From NCBI RefSeq assembly GCF_900636535.1, contig NZ_LR134289.1, positions 496,001-560,000 of the forward strand: a stretch of DNA of 64,000 nucleotides. The letters run 5' to 3'. The notes beneath the pieces are model-generated. The model saw nothing but the letters and a program-made list of their open reading frames with translations. It searched no databases and was not told the origin of the DNA. A program made the translations under genes and the position numbers. The DNA comes from Chryseobacterium gleum. GTDB lineage: Bacteria > Bacteroidota > Bacteroidia > Flavobacteriales > Weeksellaceae. Shown here one piece after another: positions 43,716-52,314 of the stretch (position 1 is its first letter; every line of letters starts with the position of its first letter).

Positions 43716-44630
43716 TCAATATAATCCGGCTGTTTTACAATAAGTATCTTCAAGAACCTTCAATCGGCCTTTATGTATAGCGATTTTTGCAACAAGTCTT
43801 AAAAATGGTTCTGCTATTTTCATTATTCCTGTCATCCTGGAATTGTTCAAATGAATAAACAAAGCTAAGTCTGAAAACCTTTTTGGTATTCCGCTGCTAT
43901 TGGTAAAACCATCCTTCGCGAGACCCAATAGAATTAATGAAGCCTGCTCAAATGGAATATTTCCCGGGTCTATGGTTGTCCGTATGCGACACACGCTCCC
44001 GGATCTGTTATGAAAAAGATGTGTTTCGTTGGCCAATATAACAATCTCATCGCCGGGCTTGAGTTGATAACGTTTACCAGCTTTTCCAACTTCCAGTTCG
44101 CCTTTCAGGATTTCAAACTTTTCCGAAAATAAAGTATGGTAATGCCAGGGAGTTTTTGCACCGGGGAGCAGATCACACTCTGTTACTGTAGGCCCGCCAT
44201 CAGCTGCTGAATGAATTAAATTGAAGGACATTTGTTCGCCGGAACTGCTCTTTTTAGATTTTTGCCATAACAGTGCCGGGCCCGTAATAATACAGATTGC
44301 TATAGCGATCAAATGAGCTATTGCATGCTGCCAATCGCTTCCATTTTTGCCCATTACGATCATGAAATCTCCCAAGGGCACCACAGTTGCTGAGAGAAGC
44401 ACTATTCCCAGAGCCTTTTTTTGCTTTGCCAATACCAGAAGTAGAAGCAGAATACCAGAAAAGATATCTCTGGTCCCTTTGATATAGTGGAAGGAATAAT
44501 CTTTATGGGTATTGGTGAAAATACCAAAATCGAATTCGGCTTTAACCGGTGAAATCAAAAATCTCAGACCTATAAATAACAATCCTATCCCGGTCAAAAA
44601 TGAAATGATGTTACAAATTCTTGTTGTCAT
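43716..44630 (-). CDS. DUF4267-cupin fusion protein
   Basis: A 304-residue protein. Residues 1-125 hold four membrane helices of DUF4267 type (FLTGIGLLFIGLRFLISP, YIKGTRDIFSGILLLLLVL, GDFMIVMGKNG, AHLIAIAICIITGPALLW). Residues 133-225 form a cupin with GAKTPWHYHTLFSEKFEILKGELEVG and LKPGDEIVILANETHLFHN, which give His and Glu metal ligands. The C-terminal 75 residues are helical and unassigned. A -7 box TAACTTTG on the minus strand (44655-44662) lies directly upstream. It follows the Crp/Fnr gene, which may regulate it. Confidence 0.75.
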   Translation of the reverse strand: MTTRICNIISFLTGIGLLFIGLRFLISPVKAEFDFGIFTNTHKDYSFHYIKGTRDIFSGILLLLLVLAKQKKALGIVLLSATVVPLGDFMIVMGKNGSDWQHAIAHLIAIAICIITGPALLWQKSKKSSSGEQMSFNLIHSAADGGPTVTECDLLPGAKTPWHYHTLFSEKFEILKGELEVGKAGKRYQLKPGDEIVILANETHLFHNRSGSVCRIRTTIDPGNIPFEQASLILLGLAKDGFTNSSGIPKRFSDLALFIHLNNSRMTGIMKIAEPFLRLVAKIAIHKGRLKVLEDTYCKTAGLY

Positions 44631-44654
44631 ACTATTTGTTTTTTAAGTTGACAA

Positions 44655-44662
44655 CAAAGTTA
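44655..44662 (-). promoter_or_regulatory. -7 element of the DUF4267-cupin gene
   Basis: On the minus strand this reads TAACTTTG, an exact TAnnTTTG match, 25 bases before the start codon at 44630. Confidence 0.6.
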
Positions 44663-44702
44663 TCTGCATCCTTTTCAACTTTCATGCACCTGGGTTAACA
44701 AA

Positions 44703-45281
44703 TCATTTTCTGCGGATATTTCTGCTTCGGATGCGGCTCAGCGACTGTGGTTTAACTCCGACATAGGAAGCAATATAATATTGCGGAATGCGTTGAAGCA
44801 GCTCAGGATATTCTTTTACAAATTTCTCATAGCGAAGCTCAGGTGAATCTGTATAGAAAGAATTCAGTCCCTGTAAAGTCTTAACAAAAACCTGTTCAAT
44901 AACAAGCCGCCCGAAACGCTCACCGCTTTTGATGGAAGTATAAAATTCTTGAAGATCATCATATCCGATAACTAGTAAAGTACAGTCTTCCAACGCCTGG
45001 ATAATTTGCCTGGATGGCTGCTGGGGCAGAAAACTTTCATTGTTGCAAACGAAATCAGATCCTTCGGCAAAGCCGTAAGTTTTCTCTTCTCCATCATCGT
45101 TAATATAATATCGCATGACACCGTTTATAATAAATCCAACATTTCGACATACATCACCTTCCTTCAGAAAATATTCTCCTTTCGCGTATTTTTTTTCATG
45201 GAAAAGCCTGGCAATGAGTTCTTTTTCATCCTGATCTACATCGACTGCTTTTTCAATCGTCTGTAACAATTTATTTATCAT
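44703..45281 (-). CDS. Crp/Fnr family transcriptional regulator
   Basis: About 192 residues from the ATG at 45281, which is preferred over the in-frame ATG at 45329 because MINKLLQTIEKAV aligns with the family start. Residues 10-120 are a cyclic-nucleotide-like domain (KYAKGEYFLKEGDVCRNVGFIINGVMRYY). The C-terminus has IPQYYIASYVGVKPQSLSRIRSRN as a recognition HTH. It has no cysteine cluster, so it is not an oxygen-sensing Fnr. Such regulators are common in Bacteroidota and often control an adjacent gene, here probably the DUF4267-cupin gene. Confidence 0.88.
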   Translation of the reverse strand: MINKLLQTIEKAVDVDQDEKELIARLFHEKKYAKGEYFLKEGDVCRNVGFIINGVMRYYINDDGEEKTYGFAEGSDFVCNNESFLPQQPSRQIIQALEDCTLLVIGYDDLQEFYTSIKSGERFGRLVIEQVFVKTLQGLNSFYTDSPELRYEKFVKEYPELLQRIPQYYIASYVGVKPQSLSRIRSRNIRRK

Positions 45282-45481
45282 AACATTCCCAATTTGGTCA
45301 TTTAAAGGTCGTAAAAAATTAATATTCATCAGCTCTTATTTAGCAAATTAAAAGATCCAGATCTTTTTATCCCAATGAACTTAATGAAATAGGCTTATTT
45401 CGGTTCAATTAGAAAACTATAAAATTTAAAGAATTAAATAATAGAAGTTGTTGATAGTTATGGTGCATCTTTTCATTAATT

Positions 45482-45688
45482 TTATACAACCAAATTAGCT
45501 GGATGCTGAATACTGATAATGGCAAAAGATATATCTACCATGATGGCAATACCAAAATCGGATTCAACACTTTATGTACTTTATATCCTGATGATAAATT
45601 AGGAATTATAATTATAGCTAATGATACAGTAGACCAGAAAAGAGTAGGAGAGATTGAGAATAGCATCAAACAATTAATTTTACAATAG
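45482..45688 (+). pseudogene. C-terminal fragment of a serine hydrolase (beta-lactamase fold)
   Basis: The frame reads YNQISWMLNTDNGKRYIYHDG then NTKIGFNTLCTLYPDDKLGIIIIANDT. This matches the end of class C beta-lactamase-like hydrolases, whose HxG box and LGIVVLSN strand are typical, with Asp in place of the middle Gly. The upstream frame closes at 45475-45477 and no SxxK or YxN part exists, so about 80% of the gene is missing. It ends five bases before the phosphofructokinase gene. A stand-alone 61-residue protein is unlikely to be functional. Confidence 0.65.
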
Positions 45689-45693
45689 GAATA

Positions 45694-46629
45694 ATGAAAA
45701 AATCTGTTTTAACAATTACGTTAAACCCATCAGTTGACAAAAGCAGCAGCGTTGAAAACATAATTCCTGAAAAGAAATTACGTTGTCATTCTCCTAAATA
45801 TGAAGCGGGAGGTGGCGGAATCAATGTTTCCAGAGCGTTAAAAAGATTGGGAATAGTATCGGATACTTTTTTTACTTCCGGTGGACGAACCGGAAAATTA
45901 CTGGAAGATTTGCTTACACAGGAAAATCTGAATACACAGCCTTTATATGTTACCGGGGAAACAAGAGAAAATTTCGTTGTTCTGGATACATCCAATAATA
46001 ATCAGTATCGCTTTGGCTTTCCCGGGGAGAAGTTAACAATGGAAGAGCAGGAGAGTGTTTTGAATAGCATCAATGCAATGAGTTCTTCTCCGGATTTTGT
46101 AGTGATCAGCGGAAGTCTTCCACCAGATACAAATACGGATTTTATGAAAAAAATTGTTCGCATTTGTAAAGCAAACGGAAGTAAAATAATCATTGATACT
46201 TCTGGAGAACCATTAAAAATGGCCGTGGAAGAAGGCGTTTTCCTATTAAAACCTAATCTGGGAGAATTAGCTTCTTTGGTCGGAAAAGAAAGGCTGCAGG
46301 ATGAAGATATAGATCAGGCTGCCCGGCTTATAATCTCAAATGGCAATGCTCAGATTGTGGTCGTATCATTGGGAGAGAAGGGAGCCGTTTTATTCTCAGC
46401 AACCGAAAAAATTCAAATGAATGCACCTGCTGTGAATGTGAAAAGTACAGTGGGTGCAGGAGATAGTATGGTTGCCGGTATGCTTTCCGTCCTGGTAAAA
46501 GGTGGGGATTATAAAGAAGTTTTGTCCATGGGAATTGCATGTGGGTCTGCCACTGCAATGGCTGAAGGAACAGGACTTTTTACGAAGGAGAATGTAGAAA
46601 TATTATTTAATCGCATAGTTGAAAACTAA
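45694..46629 (+). CDS. pfkB: 1-phosphofructokinase family hexose kinase (PfkB type)
   Basis: A 311-residue ribokinase-fold kinase. The N-terminal TLNPSVDKSSSV and the GGGGINVSRALKRLG substrate block are those of the PfkB/LacC/FruK branch. The C-terminal STVGAGDSMVAGML holds the anion hole and the catalytic Asp (about residue 254). It would phosphorylate fructose 6-phosphate or a related sugar phosphate. There is no PTS or other sugar operon beside it. It is the only intact gene between two decayed gene fragments, which suggests insertion or rearrangement. PfkB-type kinases also occur in low-oxygen regulons with Usp genes, which fits the island that follows. Confidence 0.88.
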   Translation: MKKSVLTITLNPSVDKSSSVENIIPEKKLRCHSPKYEAGGGGINVSRALKRLGIVSDTFFTSGGRTGKLLEDLLTQENLNTQPLYVTGETRENFVVLDTSNNNQYRFGFPGEKLTMEEQESVLNSINAMSSSPDFVVISGSLPPDTNTDFMKKIVRICKANGSKIIIDTSGEPLKMAVEEGVFLLKPNLGELASLVGKERLQDEDIDQAARLIISNGNAQIVVVSLGEKGAVLFSATEKIQMNAPAVNVKSTVGAGDSMVAGMLSVLVKGGDYKEVLSMGIACGSATAMAEGTGLFTKENVEILFNRIVEN

Positions 46630-46634
46630 GATAA

Positions 46635-47061
46635 TTAATTTTTATTGTTTTTGTTGACTTTTTTCTTTTTATTAAAATAACCTCTCAATAAAAAGTTGTT
46701 TTTTGCTGCAGCCTCTAATTCTCTGAGGTCATCAACTCCCTTACCGATATTATTGATGGTGGAGTCTACAGATCTACCTAATCTTGGATTATCAACTAAT
46801 ATTGAAACCATATTTTCCTCATTATTGATTTTTGAAGTGAAAGTTCTTAGGTCTTCAGAAGATGTTTCCAGGTTAGCCTGTATTTTTCCAACAAAATAGC
46901 TAAAGTGTCATTTGATGATATTTGGGAGAGTATATTCTTCTTATCATTCAGTTTCGCAGCAAAAAGACTAATCTGCTTTGAGCTGTTTTTTAAATCAAGA
47001 ATATTACTTCCAATATTCTCACTCAGATCTTTATCGGTAAATTGATCAAAACAGATTTACT
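46635..47061 (-). pseudogene. mlaD: MlaD/MCE-family C-terminal remnant with a frameshift
   Basis: On the minus strand a frame reads FTDKDLSENIGSNILDLKN...LAAKLNDKKNILSQISSNDTLAILLEK, then shifts by one base in an A-run near 46888. It continues IQANLETSSEDLRTF...DNPRLGRSVDSTINNIGKGV...AAKNNFLLRGYFNKKKK to TAA at 46635-46637. The helical tail ending in NNFLLRGYFNKKKK is the typical C-terminus of Bacteroidota MlaD lipid-transport proteins. The MCE domain and start are missing, so this is a truncated, frameshifted relic. Confidence 0.72.
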
Positions 47062-47166
47062 TATATAAGAAAACTCTACTAAAGGATTATATCATTTTTT
47101 TATGTGATAAGGATCATTATTTATGATGTGATGAAATGGGAACTTTACATCACTAAATTCAGGATT

Positions 47167-48537
47167 ATGAAAACTTTATTGAATTGGATCGTAATTGTTT
47201 TCAGTGTTGCAATGCTTCGCGGACAAGATGTAAATGCTGCCAGTCAAATAGCACTTGTACTGAATAATAAAGATGATCTTCCGGAACTGCATTTTCCAAA
47301 ATCGGTAAAGCAGTTTTATAGCCAGCATGGGTTTGAATATGTTTGGATCAATCCCTCAGTTAAACGAAATCTGCTTCAGGATGCAGTTCTTTTACTGAAA
47401 GATACCGGTAAAAGGGGATTGTCTTCCAAAGATTACCATGAGCAGAGCCTTACCCCGGAAATTTTAAATACTGTTGCAGACCGAACTAAATATACAGATT
47501 CTAAAGAAAATGCTGTAACTGATATTTTAATGACAGATGCACTTATCACTTATATCAATTACTTACACTTTGGAAAGTACAATCCTTTTTACAGTCCGTC
47601 TTTTATTGATGGTAATGATGTAGAAGGTTTTAAAGCCGGCGAGATATTGTATCAGGCATTACAGAAAAATGATTTGCCAAAAGTTGCCTTTGATGTGCAA
47701 CCTAAAATCCAGGAGTATACTGATTTTCAGAATTATCTGAATACAATTTACAGCAATGGTACTGAAAATCGAGAAGCAGAAATCAAAAAGGTAGCTATTA
47801 ATATGGAGCGCCTGCGCTGGATGGGTATAAGCAGTGATGCTTATCTGTTGGTGAATATTCCTGCTTATTCTCTGGATTTTGTTCAGAAAGACAAAACACT
47901 CCATTATAAGGTGATTGTTGGAAAGCCCTCTACGCCAAGTCCTGTTTTAAAGAGTAGGGTTGATTATTTTACAACTGCTCCTGACTGGAAGGTTCCTCAG
48001 AATATCTTCATCAAAGAGATGCTTCCTAAAATAATAAAAAACAGCCAGTATCTTGAGGAACATCATTATTCGTTGTATGACAGGTCAGGGAAGATAGTAC
48101 CTGTTACATCAGCAAAATTGAAACAAGCCTACAGAAAACCTTATCAATATAGTATAAGACAGTCTTCCGGCTGTGATAATGCGCTTGGAGCAGTTGTTTT
48201 CAGATTTTCAAATTCCTATGGGGTATACCTTCATGATACCTCTCAGAAACAGTTATTTGAAAAGACTCAGAGAGCCTTAAGCCATGGATGCATCCGTGTA
48301 GAAAATGCCGGAGATCTGGCAGCACAGTTGCTTAAACATGATGGAACTGAAGATGAGATCCCGCTGATGAAATCTTTTATGGATCGATACGAAAGAAAAG
48401 ATTTTGTTTTAAAACAGCCGGTTCCTATCATGATTACATACCTTACCTGCCTTGTAAAAAACGGAAAGATGGTGTTTTATAATGATATTTATAATCTTGA
48501 TCCTGTTTTGGAAAATAAATTCAATTTTAATAACTAA
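47167..48537 (+). CDS. L,D-transpeptidase (YkuD domain, YcbB-like)
   Basis: About 456 residues from the ATG at 47167, chosen because MKTLLNWIVIVFSVAMLRGQD is a signal peptide; a GTG at 47104 in frame is less likely. Residues 20-230 are a helical substrate/PG-binding region of the YcbB type (FYSQHGFEYVWINPS, KRGLSSKDY). Residues 240-400 are the YkuD domain with YGVYLHDT and SHGCIRVEN, catalytic Cys at about residue 375. It forms 3-3 crosslinks in peptidoglycan, a change associated with stationary phase or stress. The Usp gene follows four bases later. Confidence 0.9.
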   Translation: MKTLLNWIVIVFSVAMLRGQDVNAASQIALVLNNKDDLPELHFPKSVKQFYSQHGFEYVWINPSVKRNLLQDAVLLLKDTGKRGLSSKDYHEQSLTPEILNTVADRTKYTDSKENAVTDILMTDALITYINYLHFGKYNPFYSPSFIDGNDVEGFKAGEILYQALQKNDLPKVAFDVQPKIQEYTDFQNYLNTIYSNGTENREAEIKKVAINMERLRWMGISSDAYLLVNIPAYSLDFVQKDKTLHYKVIVGKPSTPSPVLKSRVDYFTTAPDWKVPQNIFIKEMLPKIIKNSQYLEEHHYSLYDRSGKIVPVTSAKLKQAYRKPYQYSIRQSSGCDNALGAVVFRFSNSYGVYLHDTSQKQLFEKTQRALSHGCIRVENAGDLAAQLLKHDGTEDEIPLMKSFMDRYERKDFVLKQPVPIMITYLTCLVKNGKMVFYNDIYNLDPVLENKFNFNN

Positions 48538-48541
48538 AATA

Positions 48542-49417
48542 ATGAGAACAATTGTAGTACCCACAGATTTTTCAGAGCCAGCCAGAACTGCAGCTGAATA
48601 TGCCCTGCATTTGGCACATACATTAAAAAGCAATATAGAGCTCTGCCATGCCTTCAGGATTCCTATAGAAGAACCTATGCTCGGGCAGACCGCATGGGCT
48701 TTGTATGAATATCCCGTATTAAAGAAAGAATACGAGGATGAAATGAAGAAAGAAGTTAAAAATATAGAATATAAAGAAAAACAATTGTGGGGGAATGATT
48801 CCTTTCCTTTTCATCCTTCCATCTATTACACCTGCGAAACAGGAGATACCATCCGGCTGATCAATGATACAGCGGCCGGAAACAGAACATTACTGGTCGT
48901 AATGGGAATGAAGGGAGCAAGTAATCTTGCACGATTTCTTCTGGGAAGCAACAGTATCAAAATGATTGAGCATACTGAATACCCATTACTTCTCATACCA
49001 TCAGGATATCAATATAAACAACTGAAAAAGATTGCTTTTGCTACAGATCTGAATAAGATGGATATCAAAATATCACATGCACTGATCAAATTTGCGAAGT
49101 ATTTCAATGCTGAACTGCTTATTACTCATATCACTGACACTGCTGTTGATCTTATTGAAAATACATCCTATCAACAGAAGAAAGATGCTTTCTTTAAAGA
49201 CCTTGAGGGAAAAATCTGCTACAATTATATCGAAAGCGAGAATATTGATACAGGATTGAATATTTTAAAAGAGAAAGATATAGATATGCTCGTTATGGGG
49301 CATCAGCAGAAAGGTTTTATAGGCAGGCTCATTGCAGGCAGCCACGCAGCAAGACAGGCTCAGGATTTACAGATCCCTTTATTGATTATTCCTGAAGGAG
49401 GTCATATTTATTTTTAG
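48542..49417 (+). CDS. Tandem-domain universal stress protein (UspA family)
   Basis: 291 residues from the ATG at 48542, four bases after the transpeptidase stop; the longer frame from 48482 would overlap that gene and is not preferred. Domain 1 (MRTIVVPTDFSEPARTAAEYAL) and domain 2 (IAFATDLNKMDIKISHALIKFA, ending MLVMGHQQKGFIGRLIAGSHAARQ) each have the Usp alpha/beta fold. The ATP-type motif G-x2-G-x9-G is clearest in domain 2. Tandem Usps are commonly controlled by oxygen-limitation regulators, and the FixL-like kinase is the next gene. Confidence 0.9.
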   Translation: MRTIVVPTDFSEPARTAAEYALHLAHTLKSNIELCHAFRIPIEEPMLGQTAWALYEYPVLKKEYEDEMKKEVKNIEYKEKQLWGNDSFPFHPSIYYTCETGDTIRLINDTAAGNRTLLVVMGMKGASNLARFLLGSNSIKMIEHTEYPLLLIPSGYQYKQLKKIAFATDLNKMDIKISHALIKFAKYFNAELLITHITDTAVDLIENTSYQQKKDAFFKDLEGKICYNYIESENIDTGLNILKEKDIDMLVMGHQQKGFIGRLIAGSHAARQAQDLQIPLLIIPEGGHIYF

Positions 49418-49500
49418 AGTTAAAAAATATTGATGAAAACACCCTTTTAAAAATGCTGTTTTACTAACATATTACAGTATTTCGTAGAAAGTTGATTTAA

Positions 49501-49529
49501 AATACTTATCTTTAATAAGGGTAAGTATT
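49501..49529 (+). promoter_or_regulatory. Inverted repeat before the FixL-like kinase gene
   Basis: AATACTTA (49501-49508) and TAAGTATT (49522-49529) are a perfect 8-bp inverted repeat with 13 bases between, ending nine bases before the kinase ATG. A -7-like TATCTTTA lies inside. It could be an operator for autoregulation or an mRNA hairpin. Confidence 0.45.
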
Positions 49530-49537
49530 TATTTTTT

Positions 49538-50725
49538 ATGGAAAGTTCCAGACTCTTACATGCAATCATAGAAACAGCTATTGACGGTATTATTACCATT
49601 GACAGCCGGGGCAGGATTGAAAACTTAAACCCTTCTGCATTAAAGATTTTCGGATACACAGAAGAAGAATTAATCGGTAAAAATATTTCTATGTTAATGC
49701 CGGAACCTGATCATAGCAGACATGACAGTTATCTGCTTCGCTATCAGAATACAGGAGAGAAAAAAATAATTGGTAAAGGCAGAGAAGTGAAGGGACTTAG
49801 AAAAGATGGTTCCCAATTTCCATTCAGGCTTGCGGTAAGTGAAGTTCAGCTTAATGACAGGGTGATCTATACCGGATTTATTCATGATCTTTCGAAAGAA
49901 AAAGAAGCCGAAGAGTTTCTTAAAAAGTATACCATTGAGCTGGAAGACCTGGTTGAAAAGAGAACAAAATCTCTTCAGGAGATGCTAAGTGCTTTGGAAA
50001 AGGCAAAAGAAGAAGCGAACATTTCCCTTGAAAAAGAAAAGGAACTTAACCGGATGAAAAGTCGTTTTGTATCCATGGCTTCGCATGAATTCCGTACCCC
50101 TTTAAGCTCCATGCAGCTTTCCGTAGTTCTTATAGAAAAATACCTTCAGCTTGCTGATCATTCCCAGATTCAGAAACACCTTCATAAAATAAAAAATGCA
50201 ATCACGGGTCTTAACGGAATTCTTAACGACTTTCTTTCTTTGGAGAAACTGGAAGCAGGTATTGTAACCCCGGATTATCATGAGTTTGACATTATACGAT
50301 TCTCTGAAGAGCTAGTGGAAGAAATGCAGCTGATTACCAAAGACAATCAAATCATAATTTATCAGCATACCGGAGTAGAAAACAGAGTATTTCTGGATCA
50401 GAATTTATTAAGGAACTGTCTTATGAACCTCATCAGTAATGCCATCAAATATTCCGGAGAAAATACACTCATTGAGTTTTGTACGGAAATAAATAAAGAA
50501 TATTATCTGATGACAGTAAAAGACAATGGAATAGGAATTCCTGAAGAAGATCATTCAGCGCTTTTCCAGCCTTTTTTCAGGGCTCATAATATTGGTAATA
50601 TTCCGGGAACCGGTCTGGGATTAAATATTGTTCTCCGATATGTTAATCTGATGAACGGTCATATAGATTTTAACAGCGCATCTGGCCAAGGAACTCAGTT
50701 TACATTGTCTTTTAAGCGAAAATAA
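49538..50725 (+). CDS. FixL-like heme-PAS sensor histidine kinase
   Basis: A 395-residue soluble kinase. Residues 5-125 form a PAS domain nearly superimposable on rhizobial FixL (MLMPEPDHSRHDSYLLRY then IIGKGREVKGLRKDGSQFPF). His62 corresponds to the proximal heme ligand, Arg68 and Arg82 to the signalling arginines, Ile77/Ile78 to the distal pocket. HisKA follows with SHEFRTP (His about 183), then the N-box NLISNAIKYSG, G1 DNGIGIP and G2 GTGLGLNI. It should sense oxygen through heme and phosphorylate the regulator encoded 13 bases downstream. Heme binding is inferred from the residue match. Confidence 0.85.
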   Translation: MESSRLLHAIIETAIDGIITIDSRGRIENLNPSALKIFGYTEEELIGKNISMLMPEPDHSRHDSYLLRYQNTGEKKIIGKGREVKGLRKDGSQFPFRLAVSEVQLNDRVIYTGFIHDLSKEKEAEEFLKKYTIELEDLVEKRTKSLQEMLSALEKAKEEANISLEKEKELNRMKSRFVSMASHEFRTPLSSMQLSVVLIEKYLQLADHSQIQKHLHKIKNAITGLNGILNDFLSLEKLEAGIVTPDYHEFDIIRFSEELVEEMQLITKDNQIIIYQHTGVENRVFLDQNLLRNCLMNLISNAIKYSGENTLIEFCTEINKEYYLMTVKDNGIGIPEEDHSALFQPFFRAHNIGNIPGTGLGLNIVLRYVNLMNGHIDFNSASGQGTQFTLSFKRK

Positions 50726-50738
50726 AAGTTTATTATTC

Positions 50739-51791
50739 ATGACAAAAACAAAAATACTAATCATTGAGGATCATGATGACATCCGGGAAAGCACCTCAGA
50801 AATTCTGGAGCTGGCTGACTATGAGGTTTTGCAGGCGAAAAACGGTAAACAAGGCGTGGAACTGGCCATCAGACACATACCAGATATTATATTGTGCGAT
50901 ATTATGATGCCTGAACTCGATGGATATGGAGTGCTCTATCTGTTAAGTAAGAGAGAAGAAACCTCATTAATTCCTTTTATTTTTATTACAGCAAAAGCAG
51001 ACAGGGCAGAAGTACGGAAGGGGATAGAAATGGGAGCAGATGATTATCTGACAAAACCATTTGATGATATCGAACTTTTAAATGCCATTGAGAGCAGGCT
51101 CAGGAAAAAAGAACATCAGAAAAAGTTTTACAGCAGTAAGTATGACCAGATGAATCATCTGTTTCAATCTGTAAATGGCCTGGAAGAACTGAAAAAATCT
51201 TTTGATGAACGTAAAATCAAAACACTCAAAAAGAAGCAGGTTATCTATAATGAAGGTGATACGGCGAGTGCTGTATACCTGATCCTTTCCGGATCAGTAA
51301 AAACCACAAAAATGACTGAAGAAGGGAAAGAGCTGATGACCCATGTATATTACCCTGAAGAATATTTCGGAATCACCTCATTGTTTACAGGAAGAGAATA
51401 TAAAGAGACCGCCGAAGTGCTTGAAGATGCTGCCTTATGTTCCATTCCAAGGGAGGTAATGGATCAGTTGGTCTGCAAATATCCTGATGTGGCAGAAAAA
51501 TTTATTAAAATTCTTGCGCAGAATGTTATCAGCCATGAAGAACAGCTTTTACAGCTTGCTTACTTTTCGGTCAGAAAAAGAATGGCAGAAGTCCTTAGTA
51601 AATTATACAAGGCTCATTCCGGAACAGGAAATTTCGAAATTTCCAGAGAGAACCTTGCTTCTATGGCAGGTATGGCTATAGAAACAGTGAGCAGGATACT
51701 CGGAGACTTTAAAGAAGAGGGGCTTATTGACAGAAATGCTGGCAGAATTACAATTTTGGACATTACCCGACTACAGAAAATGAAAAATTAA
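50739..51791 (+). CDS. Response regulator fused to a Crp/Fnr-type DNA-binding module
   Basis: A 350-residue protein. Residues 4-120 are a receiver (IIEDHDD, phospho-acceptor Asp54 in ILCDIMMP, Lys near 107 in DDYLTKPF). Residues 155-255 are a cNMP-binding-like domain (KKKQVIYNEGDTASAVYLILSGSVKT), and residues 270-345 a Crp HTH (ISRENLASMAGMAIETVSRILGDFKEEGLI). The fusion puts the FixJ and FixK roles into one polypeptide. It is cotranscribed with the FixL-like kinase and probably controls the surrounding Usp, Hsp20 and nuclease genes. Confidence 0.9.
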   Translation: MTKTKILIIEDHDDIRESTSEILELADYEVLQAKNGKQGVELAIRHIPDIILCDIMMPELDGYGVLYLLSKREETSLIPFIFITAKADRAEVRKGIEMGADDYLTKPFDDIELLNAIESRLRKKEHQKKFYSSKYDQMNHLFQSVNGLEELKKSFDERKIKTLKKKQVIYNEGDTASAVYLILSGSVKTTKMTEEGKELMTHVYYPEEYFGITSLFTGREYKETAEVLEDAALCSIPREVMDQLVCKYPDVAEKFIKILAQNVISHEEQLLQLAYFSVRKRMAEVLSKLYKAHSGTGNFEISRENLASMAGMAIETVSRILGDFKEEGLIDRNAGRITILDITRLQKMKN

Positions 51792-51872
51792 AATACAGAT
51801 CATCTTTAATAATGATTTTGCACACGGTTAGCTTTTTTCATCTTCAATACATTTGATGTATGAACAGAAGCT

Positions 51873-52244
51873 ATGAAAGTGATCGTATACCAGATAAGCC
51901 AGATTGATAAACAATTCCTTGCTTTAGCCAATCATAAAAGACATAAAATTACCATCATCAATGTTCCGTTAGATGAAACAACAGTGTATTTTGCCCATTC
52001 AAAAGATGTTGTTATCATTACTGGTGATGGATGTTCTGTTTCGTGTTCTATTCTTGAAAAACTTGTTTCATCAGGAGTCAGATATATAATCACATGGCTT
52101 AAAGATTCTTTTACAGGTGATCTGCCTGAAATAAAGCATGACAGGTTACAATGGACACATATCAGAAACACTGATCCTTCCGATGCTTATGAAGTTATCA
52201 GCGTCATCAACAGATGGCAGAAAGATGATGACGATCACAATTAA
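51873..52244 (+). CDS. Stand-alone N-terminal half-domain of D-lactate dehydrogenase type
   Basis: A 123-residue protein whose start MKVIVYQISQIDKQFLALANHKRH, and then TVYFAHSKDVVIITGDGCSVSCSILEKLVSSGVRYIITW, follow the first catalytic-domain segment of LdhA-type 2-hydroxyacid dehydrogenases. The NAD-binding domain and the catalytic Arg/Glu/His are absent, and no downstream continuation exists before the Hsp20 gene. It could be a binding or regulatory protein derived from Ldh, or a decayed gene; the intact frame and clean spacing favour a retained function. The family link is moderately sure. Confidence 0.6.
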   Translation: MKVIVYQISQIDKQFLALANHKRHKITIINVPLDETTVYFAHSKDVVIITGDGCSVSCSILEKLVSSGVRYIITWLKDSFTGDLPEIKHDRLQWTHIRNTDPSDAYEVISVINRWQKDDDDHN

Positions 52245-52282
52245 ATACGATCATTGTCATGGTTTCCAAATACGTCTTAGGG

Positions 52283-52290
52283 TACCTTTG
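52283..52290 (+). promoter_or_regulatory. -7 promoter element of the Hsp20 gene
   Basis: TACCTTTG matches TAnnTTTG, 25 bases before the ATG at 52315. This supports the shorter Hsp20 start. Confidence 0.5.
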
Positions 52291-52314
52291 ATATCTAATC
52301 CAAAAATGGTTATT

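Noticed and set aside
45694..46629. FruK-PTS fructose operon
   Set aside because: Only the kinase is present; no PTS component or regulator is adjacent, so a fructose-PTS role is not claimed.
48482..48541. Upstream extension of the Usp frame
   Set aside because: Lies inside the transpeptidase gene; MRTIVVPTDFSEPAR at 48542 is the normal Usp start.
52138..52314. Upstream extension of the Hsp20 frame
   Set aside because: Overlaps the preceding gene and passes through the likely promoter at 52283-52290; the alpha-crystallin protein starts naturally at 52315.
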